Assembly (NCBI GenBank): GCA_964637035.1
Contig: CAZWTU010000094.1
Coordinates: forward strand, 1-6,117
Length of the DNA: 6,117 nt
Direction of reading: 5' to 3'
DNA from: CAZMMV01 sp964637035
Lineage (GTDB): Bacteria; Bacillota; Clostridia; Tissierellales; Tissierellaceae
Shown: piece after piece, positions 1-6,062 of the stretch
Layout: each line of letters starts with the position of its first letter
Numbering within the stretch: the stretch's first letter is position 1
Translations under genes and position numbers: made by a program
The notes under the pieces: model-generated
Databases searched by the model: none
What the model was told of the DNA's origin: nothing
The model's input: the letters and a program-made list of their open reading frames with translations, nothing else

Positions 1-85
1 CTTACTTGTTATTTGTAATATTACTATTAATTTTAGTCTTACTATTTATAAAAAGCGATTCACATTTCTATACAAATATAAGCCT

Positions 86-1306
86 CTAAGCAACCCCTAC
101 AGTTTCCCATATATCATTGATAGTATCATACCGGTAAACTTGCTCTGTATAAGGATTCACTGCGTAATGTATTTCCCGCACAAAACTTTCTTCTTGCCCT
201 GTTCCCAGAAATACAAAATAACATTCTTCATCATCAATTATTATGCTTTCACCAGTAAATAAAATGTTCATACCATCATCCAAGTATTCTTGTATTTCAA
301 ATATATCTGTCATAATAATATGATAAATTAAATCTTTAATCTCAGGGTCCACATAATCATACAAGGCTTCATCTATATAATCATCTCCCCCTTCTTCAAG
401 ATAATCCTTATAGGCCGCATCTATTAATTCTATCATATTTCCATTTTCATCTGTTTCTACATAATATACTGTGCCTTTAAACATATTGTCCCCCAAAATC
501 TCAAAGTCTTTTTCTGGGGCTACATTGTAAACAATACTTTCATTTCTATCCCTTTCATACAGGGTCATAGGTCTGGGATAGTCTGTTACATACTCCTCAT
601 CCACAGGTGGTGTCCAATAAACACGGTCTAGCCAAATGCTTTCAAAGAGATCTTGGTGTCCCCAAAAGACTGCATAAAATGATTCATTTTTGCGGGGTTC
701 CCCCTGTGACACTTCACCGCTTATCTTTTCAAGCATTACTTCATCAATTATATAATCATAGTCCTCGTCATCGTATCCCAATAATATATCAAAAACAGAT
801 TTACCGTCTCCTGTAAAGAATAAGGACATAACTCTCTTCCCATCATAAATAGTCCTATGCAAGAAAAAGAAATCGGCCTTAGAGTAGTAGTCATCATCTA
901 GGTTAAAAGTCATTAAATCAGGCCCCTCATCTGATCTTGCATATAGCCTATCAAGACTTATTTTACCTTTATATTCACCCTTATTTTCATCTGTAAAAGT
1001 ATCGTAAAATGATAATTGAACATCCAAATCTTGACTAACATTCATAGTAACAAGTATATTACTCATGTAATCTATCTTGCAAGTCCATTCCCCTACTAGG
1101 TATTGTCTGATTCCTTCCTCAGTGGTTAAATCTGGAGGAGATATTGTATTGCCTTCTTCTTCAAACTCTTTGGAAACTCCCTCAAGAGGCGGGGCAATGG
1201 TATTTTTCGACTGGTCTACTTGGTCGGGTTTAGACTGGCTGCAAGCTGTTAGTATCACAATGCTTATAGCAAGAAAAACTAGGAATAGTCTTTTAGCTTT
1301 CATCAT
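86..1306 (-). CDS. Lipoprotein of unknown function, long paralogue with extra C-terminal domain
   Basis: The predicted protein has 406 residues and should be anchored to the outer face of the cytoplasmic membrane. The N-terminus is basic, then hydrophobic, and ends in a lipobox LTAC, so Cys22 would be lipidated. Residues 23-60 form a Pro/Glu-rich linker in which NTIAPP and NTISPP recur. Residues about 57-302 form a domain shared with the lipoprotein at 4490-5374. Matching motifs are YLVGEW (69-74), FFLHRTIYDGK (147-157), YAVFWG (211-216), WLDRVYWTP (225-233) and VETDENG (283-289); identity is roughly 40-45 percent by eye. Residues about 312-402 are an extra domain missing from the paralogue, with alternating strands ending in YAVNPYTEQVYRYD, resembling small C-terminal modules of other Firmicutes lipoproteins. 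AAGGAG (1315-1320) sits 8 bases before the first of two tandem ATGs, supporting this start. It is 17 bases behind the WG-repeat gene and probably last in the operon. I do not recognise a named family. Confidence 0.88.
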   Translation of the reverse strand: MMKAKRLFLVFLAISIVILTACSQSKPDQVDQSKNTIAPPLEGVSKEFEEEGNTISPPDLTTEEGIRQYLVGEWTCKIDYMSNILVTMNVSQDLDVQLSFYDTFTDENKGEYKGKISLDRLYARSDEGPDLMTFNLDDDYYSKADFFFLHRTIYDGKRVMSLFFTGDGKSVFDILLGYDDEDYDYIIDEVMLEKISGEVSQGEPRKNESFYAVFWGHQDLFESIWLDRVYWTPPVDEEYVTDYPRPMTLYERDRNESIVYNVAPEKDFEILGDNMFKGTVYYVETDENGNMIELIDAAYKDYLEEGGDDYIDEALYDYVDPEIKDLIYHIIMTDIFEIQEYLDDGMNILFTGESIIIDDEECYFVFLGTGQEESFVREIHYAVNPYTEQVYRYDTINDIWETVGVA

Positions 1307-1323
1307 TTTTATCTCTCCTTATA

Positions 1324-2859
1324 CTAGTTAGTCTTCTTCTTATTTTTCATTAAAAGGAATAAGCCAACCACCACAATTAAAACGGCTGCTATGATTATTA
1401 TGGGTCCATTAAAAGGCTTTTCCTTCTCACTTTCTACCACATTCCCAGATGAAACTGTTTCACTTTCTATTTTTTCAGATATTTTTGTATCATCTGGTAT
1501 TTCTGTCTCTTCCTCTATGGGGACTTCTTCTATTTCTTCTTCATCTATTGTATCCCCTTCTCCTAACAATGGATTTTTTAATATACCTGTTTTATCTCCT
1601 AGGTATACCAAAGCTACACCTTCTGAAAAAGTTGTCACATAATCAAAATCCAATGGCATAATTTCCTTGCCACTTTTATCTATATAAGAGATCCTCTCAT
1701 CTAATGACACTATTGCTATTCCCTCAGTAAATTCACTTGTATTATCATATATTAATGGTATTACTTCTTTGCCTGTCATATCAACATATCCATCTTTTCC
1801 ATCCAATTCTGCTTGGGCTAAGCCTTCTGAAAACTCACCTACATAATCATATTTTACTGCTACAATTTCTTTTCCTGTTTTGTCTATATAGCCAGTTTTC
1901 CCATCTAAGATTACTTGTGCTAAGCCATGGGAAAAATCCCAGGTCTTGTGATATTCTATTGGTACCGGAGCAAAACGGTCTGAAAAATCACTAGTTTCAT
2001 CATATATAAAGGGTATTACTTCTTTACCTCTTTTATCTATATAACCAACTTTACCATCTAATAGTACCCGGGCCAATCCCTCTGAGAATTCACATGCATT
2101 ATCATATTTAAAGGGTATTACTTGCTTACCTGTTTTATCTACATAACCGAATTTATCATCCAAAAACACTGCAGCTAGACCCTCCGAAAATTTAAATGCT
2201 CCATCATATTTTAAGGCTATTACTTCCTCTCCTGTCTTATCTATATAGCCCCAGTTTCCATCAAATACTGGTCCTAAGCCCTCTGAAAAACTGAAAACAT
2301 CAAAATATTTTAAATCCGTTATTTCTTTTCCTGTTTTATCTACATAGCCCCATCTATAATCCAAACCGTCAAACATACCTACTGCGGCTAAACCCTCTGT
2401 GAAATAATCTGCTAATTCATATTTAAATTCTACTATTAGTTTACCTTCTTTGTCTATATAGCCGTAACCATTATCTCCTGCTACACTAGCTAGACCTTCT
2501 GAAAATTTTGATGCATACTTATATTTTATTGGTATTACTTCTTCACCTATTTTATCTATATAGCCATATTTATTATTTAATTTTACAGTGGCCAATCCTT
2601 CTGAAAATTCTTTTGAAAAAGGCTCCCCACCACCATCATATTTTAATGGTACGACTTCTTGTCCTAATTTATTTATAAAACCATATTTATCACCCAACAT
2701 TACAAAGGCTAAACCCCCTGAAAAACTTTCTACATAATCATATTCCTTGTCTAACCATATTATCTCTGGCTCTACACCGTATGCTATATTGCCCCTGGTA
2801 AACACAAGCATATTTACTAGCAAGCATATTAATACTATAAAAATAATATTTCTTTTCAT
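1324..2859 (-). CDS. WG-repeat protein with signal peptide and C-terminal membrane anchor
   Basis: The predicted protein has 511 residues. A signal peptide (about 1-28, possible cleavage after AYG) is followed by ten recognisable WG/KWG-type beta repeats and an eroded eleventh (residues about 46-429). Each unit pairs an FSEGLA motif with a GYIDKTGKEVIP-like core, with a usual period of 34 residues. Cores lie at about 59, 98, 132, 170, 203, 237, 271, 322, 356 and 390, and the last unit at 424 is degenerate. Residues about 434-482 are an acidic Glu/Ser/Thr-rich stalk. Residues about 486-504 are a single hydrophobic segment followed by a Lys-rich tail, which predicts an outside repeat domain with the C-terminus inside. 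No LPXTG sorting signal is present. WG repeats (Pfam WG_beta_rep family) are generally thought to act in binding; the ligand is unknown. The start is supported by AAAAGGGGG (2869-2877) 9 bases before ATG. It lies 39 bases behind the upstream lipoprotein gene, with no terminator between them. Confidence 0.93.
   Translation of the reverse strand: MKRNIIFIVLICLLVNMLVFTRGNIAYGVEPEIIWLDKEYDYVESFSGGLAFVMLGDKYGFINKLGQEVVPLKYDGGGEPFSKEFSEGLATVKLNNKYGYIDKIGEEVIPIKYKYASKFSEGLASVAGDNGYGYIDKEGKLIVEFKYELADYFTEGLAAVGMFDGLDYRWGYVDKTGKEITDLKYFDVFSFSEGLGPVFDGNWGYIDKTGEEVIALKYDGAFKFSEGLAAVFLDDKFGYVDKTGKQVIPFKYDNACEFSEGLARVLLDGKVGYIDKRGKEVIPFIYDETSDFSDRFAPVPIEYHKTWDFSHGLAQVILDGKTGYIDKTGKEIVAVKYDYVGEFSEGLAQAELDGKDGYVDMTGKEVIPLIYDNTSEFTEGIAIVSLDERISYIDKSGKEIMPLDFDYVTTFSEGVALVYLGDKTGILKNPLLGEGDTIDEEEIEEVPIEEETEIPDDTKISEKIESETVSSGNVVESEKEKPFNGPIIIIAAVLIVVVGLFLLMKNKKKTN
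1573..2724 (-). repeat. Tandem WG protein repeats, 34-residue period
   Basis: This is the coding stretch for residues about 46-429 of the WG-repeat protein. FSEGLA-type motifs begin at residues 46, 85, 119, 153, 191, 224, 258, 292 (degenerate FSDRFA), 309, 343, 377 and 411. Most spacings are exactly 34, with longer units of 38-39 near the N-terminus and a 17-residue half-unit at 292-309. The DNA of neighbouring units is similar but carries many silent differences, so the duplication is not very recent. Confidence 0.9.
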
Positions 2860-2898
2860 TTATCTAAACCCCCTTTTATTGCTACCATGTCTATATTT

Positions 2899-4254
2899 TT
2901 AATAATCTTTATTTAAGACTTCATCAAGTGTGAAATAATCCAAAAGTTCTATGATGCTGATAAATGACCATTCTGCCATATGTGCTCCCTGATTGATATA
3001 AAATTCTATACCCCAATTTGTTAGTTGAAATTCTGGTAAGCTTTCTATTTTCACTCCCCTTAATCTTTCTATATATTCTTGAATAAAGATAAAATCACTA
3101 TCAAAATACTCTTCTAATGTTATATACTTGCCTTTAATATAATCTAATGTCCTGCGCAAAAAATAGGAATCCTCATTTCCATTGGAGTCAATGGTTTCTA
3201 AAGTGCCGCCATAAGAAATATATCTATCATTTTGAAAACTTACTGTGCCCCCATGGATGTATAAGTTAAAAGTNNNNNNNNNNNNNNNNNNNNNNNNNNN
3301 NNNNNNNNNNNNNNNNNNNNNNNNNNNNNNNNNNNNNNNNNNNNNNNNNNNNNNNNNNNNNNNNNNNNNNNNNATTTCTTTAAGTTTACTATCCGGATAC
3401 TTGTCTGTTAAAGCCATAATAGAATGGTATTCTTTGCTGTCTTTACCATCATAATGGAACAAATAAACATTTTCCGGCCCAAGTAAAAGATCATAAATAA
3501 GAGACCGACATAAATAATTTGCTTGCCAGTTTATAAAAGTAGATTTGCTGTTCTTGGCAATTTCTTCAAGTATAATGATATCCTTTGCAAGTCCATCAAC
3601 ATCCACCTCTTCCCGATTATATTCATAATAGTAGAATTTTTTATTTAGTTCTATTATCTGTCTTAAATCATCAGAAACATATTGTGAATACTTCATTAAT
3701 GCAAGCCAATCCGTTTCAGCAACAGGATGTTCATAATAGTTTTCTATAGTTAAAAAGCTATTTACAAGCTCAATATAATCATTTCTTACACTTTCATTTT
3801 CAATACTAGCTAGCTTAGACTTATCTAAACTGCCTTCCATATGATTGTTTAATACATTCATATATTCATCTTCCCAAATATTAGCATTAAAATCGCTTTG
3901 CACTTTCTCCTGATATATTATCAACCATTCAATCATCTTATCAGCTTCATCTTTACTCGCCTTTGCAATATTATCTCTAATGTATATGCCTAAGTCTCCA
4001 CCAGTGAAATCAGGAGGAAAATTTGCTAAAAATGGGTCTACAATCTCTGGTCTTGTTTTCCTAAGACTTTCTTGTGTTTTTTCTTCAGTTTCATCTTCTA
4101 CATCTTCTGTATCTGCTACTTGAGATACTTTAATAGCTTCTTCTTTTGATATATCAGTTTCTTCACTTCCCGTGTTTTCCAGTGTGTTTGTACAAGCTGT
4201 AGCCATTATGGATATAATAAGCATTAATATAAAAAGATTTTTCATTTTCTTCAC
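2899..4254 (-). CDS. Large lipoprotein of unknown function, interrupted by an assembly gap
   Basis: The first gene of the downstream unit encodes a secreted, membrane-anchored protein of about 451 residues, counting 34 unknown ones. The best start is GTG at 4254, because AGGGGAG (4260-4266) lies 5 bases before it. An ATG at 4269 overlaps that Shine-Dalgarno site and has none of its own. From GTG, a basic and hydrophobic leader ends in ATAC, giving lipid-modified Cys21. An acidic, Ser/Thr-rich linker follows to about residue 65. The next part (about 66-293) looks helical and includes PFLANFPPDFTGG and a stretch rich in Tyr and charged residues. After the gap, the C-terminal 124 residues contain GKYITLEEYF followed by FQLTNWGIEFYI. 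That order resembles the C-terminal DUF3298 domain of RsiV/PdaC-like extracytoplasmic proteins, but the match is by eye and weak. The gap length is arbitrary, so frame continuity across it is unproven. Otherwise I do not recognise the family. Confidence 0.8.
   Translation of the reverse strand: MKKMKNLFILMLIISIMATACTNTLENTGSEETDISKEEAIKVSQVADTEDVEDETEEKTQESLRKTRPEIVDPFLANFPPDFTGGDLGIYIRDNIAKASKDEADKMIEWLIIYQEKVQSDFNANIWEDEYMNVLNNHMEGSLDKSKLASIENESVRNDYIELVNSFLTIENYYEHPVAETDWLALMKYSQYVSDDLRQIIELNKKFYYYEYNREEVDVDGLAKDIIILEEIAKNSKSTFINWQANYLCRSLIYDLLLGPENVYLFHYDGKDSKEYHSIMALTDKYPDSKLKEXXXXXXXXXXXXXXXXXXXXXXXXXXXXXXXXXXTFNLYIHGGTVSFQNDRYISYGGTLETIDSNGNEDSYFLRRTLDYIKGKYITLEEYFDSDFIFIQEYIERLRGVKIESLPEFQLTNWGIEFYINQGAHMAEWSFISIIELLDYFTLDEVLNKDY
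3274..3373. other. Assembly gap of 100 N
   Basis: A run of exactly 100 N is the conventional placeholder for a gap of unknown size, so the real missing length may differ. It falls inside the large lipoprotein gene, after about residue 293. The flanking reading frames agree if the gap is taken as 100 bases, but that would happen one time in three by chance. Confidence 0.97.
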
Positions 4255-4259
4255 TGATT

Positions 4260-4266
4260 CTCCCCT
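4260..4266 (-). promoter_or_regulatory. Shine-Dalgarno site that decides the start of the large lipoprotein
   Basis: On the minus strand the sequence is AGGGGAG followed by 5 bases and GTG (4254-4252). The upstream in-frame ATG (4269-4267) directly abuts this ribosome site and has no purine-rich site before it. The ATG three codons after the GTG lies 14 bases away, which is too far. This favours the GTG start. Confidence 0.75.
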
Positions 4267-4331
4267 CATTTCTATTTTATTAGTATTTAATTAATATAAT
4301 ATTCTTAATTTTTATATAGTTTCATATTACA

Positions 4332-4376
4332 ATTATATCAATAATTTACTATTTTGAACCTAGCCGGTACGGCTAG
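4332..4376 (-). promoter_or_regulatory. Extended -10 promoter with upstream dyad, copy A
   Basis: On the minus strand there is a dyad CTAGCCG-TAC-CGGCTAG (4376-4360), then GTTCAAA, then 11 unconserved bases, then TTGATATAAT. That last block contains a full extended -10 box, TGATATAAT (4340-4332), matching TGnTATAAT. No good TTGACA-type -35 is present at a 16-18 base spacer: TTCAAA matches four of six but lies only 15 bases away. Transcription should start near 4325, giving a leader of about 70 bases to the GTG start of the large lipoprotein. The dyad centre would then lie near -43, a typical position for an activator that contacts polymerase next to a weak -35. The same arrangement with identical spacing recurs at 6015-6062. 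The binding protein is unknown. Confidence 0.68.
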
Positions 4377-4390
4377 TGTTTTGAGGAATT

Positions 4391-4446
4391 AAAAACCACC
4401 AAACAAATAAAATACTTAAATAGTAGTCTACTTATTCGATGGTTTT
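4391..4446 (-). terminator. Long hairpin terminator after the short lipoprotein gene
   Basis: Read on the minus strand, bases 4446-4422 pair with 4416-4392 around a 5-base loop (ATTTA). This gives 24 pairs out of 25, five of them G-U wobbles, with a single C-U mismatch, ending in TTTTTAATT. The outermost pairs are AAAACCA with TGGTTTT. The G-U pairs become A-C mismatches on the plus strand, so the structure is designed for minus-strand RNA. It begins 44 bases past the stop codon at 4490 and separates the two proposed transcription units. The U tract is short, so termination may be incomplete or the hairpin may mainly protect the transcript's 3' end. Confidence 0.75.
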
Positions 4447-4451
4447 ATATA

Positions 4452-4474
4452 GATTAAAGGGGTTAAGTTTAATC
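4452..4474. repeat. Small inverted repeat between stop codon and terminator
   Basis: GATTAAA (4452-4458) and TTTAATC (4468-4474) are perfect complements around a 9-base loop. No T tract follows on either strand, so it is not a terminator by itself. It may stack on the neighbouring long hairpin, or may be chance in AT-rich DNA. Confidence 0.35.
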
Positions 4475-4489
4475 ATTATTCAATTAATA

Positions 4490-5374
4490 TTAGGAATCTG
4501 GGTCATTTATTGTATCTATATACTCCTTATGTTCTGCATTTTCAATTTCTATGATTTTACCATTTTCATCGGTTTTCACAAAATAAACCTCTCCAGGAAA
4601 AAAATTTTGTCCTAAGAGAATATCCTTGGCCTTAACCTCCAATAGACTATAAAGAAGACTTTCCTTAACATGATTTTCATAAATTATCATTCCATCAGGA
4701 TACTTTTGGTCAGGATCATAGTCTTCTATTGGTGTCCACAATACATCATCTAACCAAAATTCTTCCTCCTGGTCTCCCTTTCCCCAAAACACGGCATGAA
4801 ATTCTTCATCCTTACGAAGGGGCAGGTGTGATACTTTACCACTTTCTTTTTCAAATATTATTTCATCTGGTCCATATTCAAAATTATCAAGATCTCCCAG
4901 CATATCAAAAATACCATTTCCATTAGCTGCGGGGAATAAGGACATAACACTTTTCCCATTATAAATAGTTCTATGGAGGAAGAAGTAGTCTCCTCCAGGC
5001 CAAGAGTCATCACTTAGTTCAATAGAAATCAAATCTGGTTTTTCATCTATTTCTGCATATTGCCTATCAAATGTAATTTCCCCTTGCCAAGCATCATTAT
5101 ACTCATGAGTATAAGTATTATTAAATGCTAAATTAATATTTAACTCCTTATCAATATCCATCTTACAAATTACATCACTTATATGGTTTTTATCAAATAT
5201 CCACTCACCTACAAGATACTCTTTTATCTCTTCTTCTGGATTTAAGCTAGGTGGGGGAATTGGTGTATGCTCATCCTTTCCCAAGCTGTCAATCTCTTTA
5301 ATTTCAGACTTGTTACAGCCAGGTAAAATAACAAAACAAATAATTACTGCCAATAATACAAGACGCTTTATCAT
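4490..5374 (-). CDS. Lipoprotein of unknown function, short paralogue
   Basis: The predicted protein has 294 residues and should be exported and anchored outside the membrane. The leader is basic then hydrophobic and ends in lipobox LPGC, so Cys20 would be lipidated. A short linker with a PIPPP run leads into a single domain (about 40-286) homologous to residues about 57-302 of the lipoprotein at 86-1306. Shared motifs are YLVGEW (53-58), FFLHRTIYNGK (131-141), FHAVFWG (192-198), WLDDVLWTP (207-215) and VKTDENG (266-272). It stops almost exactly where the longer paralogue's extra C-terminal domain begins, and no remnant of that domain follows the stop. AGGAGGTG (5380-5387) lies 5 bases before ATG, a strong ribosome site. 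It is 69 bases behind the DUF6935-type gene without a terminator between, so the two are probably cotranscribed, and it is followed by a long hairpin terminator. No named family is recognised. Confidence 0.88.
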   Translation of the reverse strand: MIKRLVLLAVIICFVILPGCNKSEIKEIDSLGKDEHTPIPPPSLNPEEEIKEYLVGEWIFDKNHISDVICKMDIDKELNINLAFNNTYTHEYNDAWQGEITFDRQYAEIDEKPDLISIELSDDSWPGGDYFFLHRTIYNGKSVMSLFPAANGNGIFDMLGDLDNFEYGPDEIIFEKESGKVSHLPLRKDEEFHAVFWGKGDQEEEFWLDDVLWTPIEDYDPDQKYPDGMIIYENHVKESLLYSLLEVKAKDILLGQNFFPGEVYFVKTDENGKIIEIENAEHKEYIDTINDPDS

Positions 5375-5397
5375 ACTTCACCTCCTAATGTCTTCAT

Positions 5398-5410
5398 GAA
5401 TAATTTATTC
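5398..5410. repeat. 13-base palindrome upstream of the short lipoprotein gene
   Basis: GAATAA-T-TTATTC is a perfect palindrome with a one-base centre, 11 bases upstream of the Shine-Dalgarno site (5380-5387). It overlaps the only candidate local promoter, TTCACA (5430-5425), 17 bases, then TAAATT (5407-5402) on the minus strand. It could be an operator for a secondary promoter. Its AT-richness makes chance a real alternative. Confidence 0.3.
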
Positions 5411-5443
5411 TTTTAGAAAGTATATGTGAATGATTGTCATTTA

Positions 5444-5971
5444 TTAGGCCCAAGGGTCCTGGGATACAGGTTCCCTAATGCTACTAAGTAACATTTGCTC
5501 CCATAGGAACCACTGGCCTGTAGATGGTTTATGCCTAAGCTTTACAGGTCTAGGGCTATCAGCCCCACTGGATTGTAAATAAAATTTGGCATAACCAGCT
5601 TCATCAAAACTTGTAGGCACTGTAGATATGGTCACTGTATATGGCAAAGATGGTTCATAGCCATTGGCAGGTGTGGAACCTTGGAAATATGAATAAGCTA
5701 GATACTCTTTTCCTCTTAAACGTTCATTAATAAATTGTATTTCATAATTAGATAATTCTCCTACTCCTTTTAAAAAATTAATCATTTCAAGTGCCGTCTT
5801 TTGATCCTCTGGCCATAGGCACAGTGCTGGTATCAATAGGCCAGCCGCATAATATGGCTCTTTTAAGTCTGCTTGTGCCAATCCACTAAGCATTTCCAGG
5901 CTAGTGGGAAGCTCATTAAAGCTAATCTGCCAGGACTCATTGCCACTTTTCTTATTTCTAATCCAATTCAT
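5444..5971 (-). CDS. DUF6935-type cytoplasmic protein
   Basis: The predicted protein has 175 residues with no signal peptide or membrane segment, so it is probably cytoplasmic. By memory of the family it matches DUF6935 proteins of Clostridia. The recognisable blocks are YYAAGLLIPALCLWPED (40-56), EMINFLKG (62-69), YEIQFINERLRGKEY (76-90), SYFQGSTPANGYEPS (94-108), the strand-rich YTVTIS (111-116), SGADSPRPVKLR (135-146) and GQWFLWEQMLLSSIREP (152-168), and the chain ends in the typical DPWA. The biochemical role of the family is not known to me. The start is ATG at 5971 because AGGAGG (5979-5984) lies 7 bases away. The GTG at 5977 is only one base from that site. The gene follows promoter/dyad copy B with a leader of about 37 bases and probably heads an operon with the short lipoprotein gene. 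It is the only non-exported product in the window. Confidence 0.85.
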   Translation of the reverse strand: MNWIRNKKSGNESWQISFNELPTSLEMLSGLAQADLKEPYYAAGLLIPALCLWPEDQKTALEMINFLKGVGELSNYEIQFINERLRGKEYLAYSYFQGSTPANGYEPSLPYTVTISTVPTSFDEAGYAKFYLQSSGADSPRPVKLRHKPSTGQWFLWEQMLLSSIREPVSQDPWA

Positions 5972-5978
5972 AAACACG

Positions 5979-5984
5979 CCTCCT
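5979..5984 (-). promoter_or_regulatory. Shine-Dalgarno site that decides the start of the DUF6935-type gene
   Basis: AGGAGG is followed on the minus strand by CGTGTTT and then ATG (5971-5969), an ideal 7-base spacing. An in-frame GTG only one base after the site is too close for initiation, so the protein begins MNWIRNKK. Confidence 0.8.
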
Positions 5985-6014
5985 CACATACTTATAAATT
6001 ATTAAACTACTTTT

Positions 6015-6062
6015 ATTATATCAACTATTATTTCATTTGAACCTAGCCGTTAGGGCTAGGTT
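6015..6062 (-). promoter_or_regulatory. Extended -10 promoter with upstream dyad, copy B
   Basis: On the minus strand there is a dyad AACCTAGCC-CTAAC-GGCTAGGTT (6062-6040), then CAAA, 11 unconserved bases, and TTGATATAAT, with the extended -10 box TGATATAAT at 6023-6015. The block CGGCTAGGTTCAAA and the spacing to TTGATATAAT are identical to copy A at 4332-4376. Transcription should start near 6008, about 37 bases before the ATG at 5971, placing the dyad centre near -43. On the plus strand the same dyad runs straight into TTTTT, so it also looks like a plus-oriented terminator, and it could double as the end of an upstream gene. No plus-strand gene precedes it. Confidence 0.68.

Noticed and set aside
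1..85. Terminator for the left-hand operon
   Set aside because: A perfect 10-base palindrome GTAATATTAC (15-24) and a T run after GC (around 52-56) are present, but no stem precedes the T run. The region is AT-rich with nothing convincing.
607..1994. Several plus-strand open frames of 65-85 codons opposite the long lipoprotein and WG-repeat genes
   Set aside because: They lie antisense to strong genes, have low-complexity Leu/Ser/His-rich translations, and lack Shine-Dalgarno sites; they mirror the codon use of the real genes.
1573..2724. Regular repeats suggesting a CRISPR array or DNA satellite
   Set aside because: The period of about 102 bases is in frame and conserved at protein level with silent changes, so these are WG protein repeats.
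4255..4269. Upstream ATG giving the large lipoprotein five extra residues
   Set aside because: The ATG overlaps the Shine-Dalgarno site used by the GTG at 4254 and has no ribosome site of its own.
4353..4366. TTTGAACCTAGCCG on the plus strand as an ECF sigma -35 (GAAC) element
   Set aside because: No matching ECF -10 at the right distance and no plus-strand gene follows; the minus-strand extended -10 explains the conservation better.
4729..4926. Plus-strand open frame opposite the short lipoprotein gene
   Set aside because: It is entirely antisense to a well-supported gene and has no ribosome site or recognisable product.
6036..6044. GGTTCAAAT on the minus strand as a tRNA T-arm
   Set aside because: No acceptor stem, anticodon arm or D-arm surrounds it; it is simply the conserved part of the promoter module.
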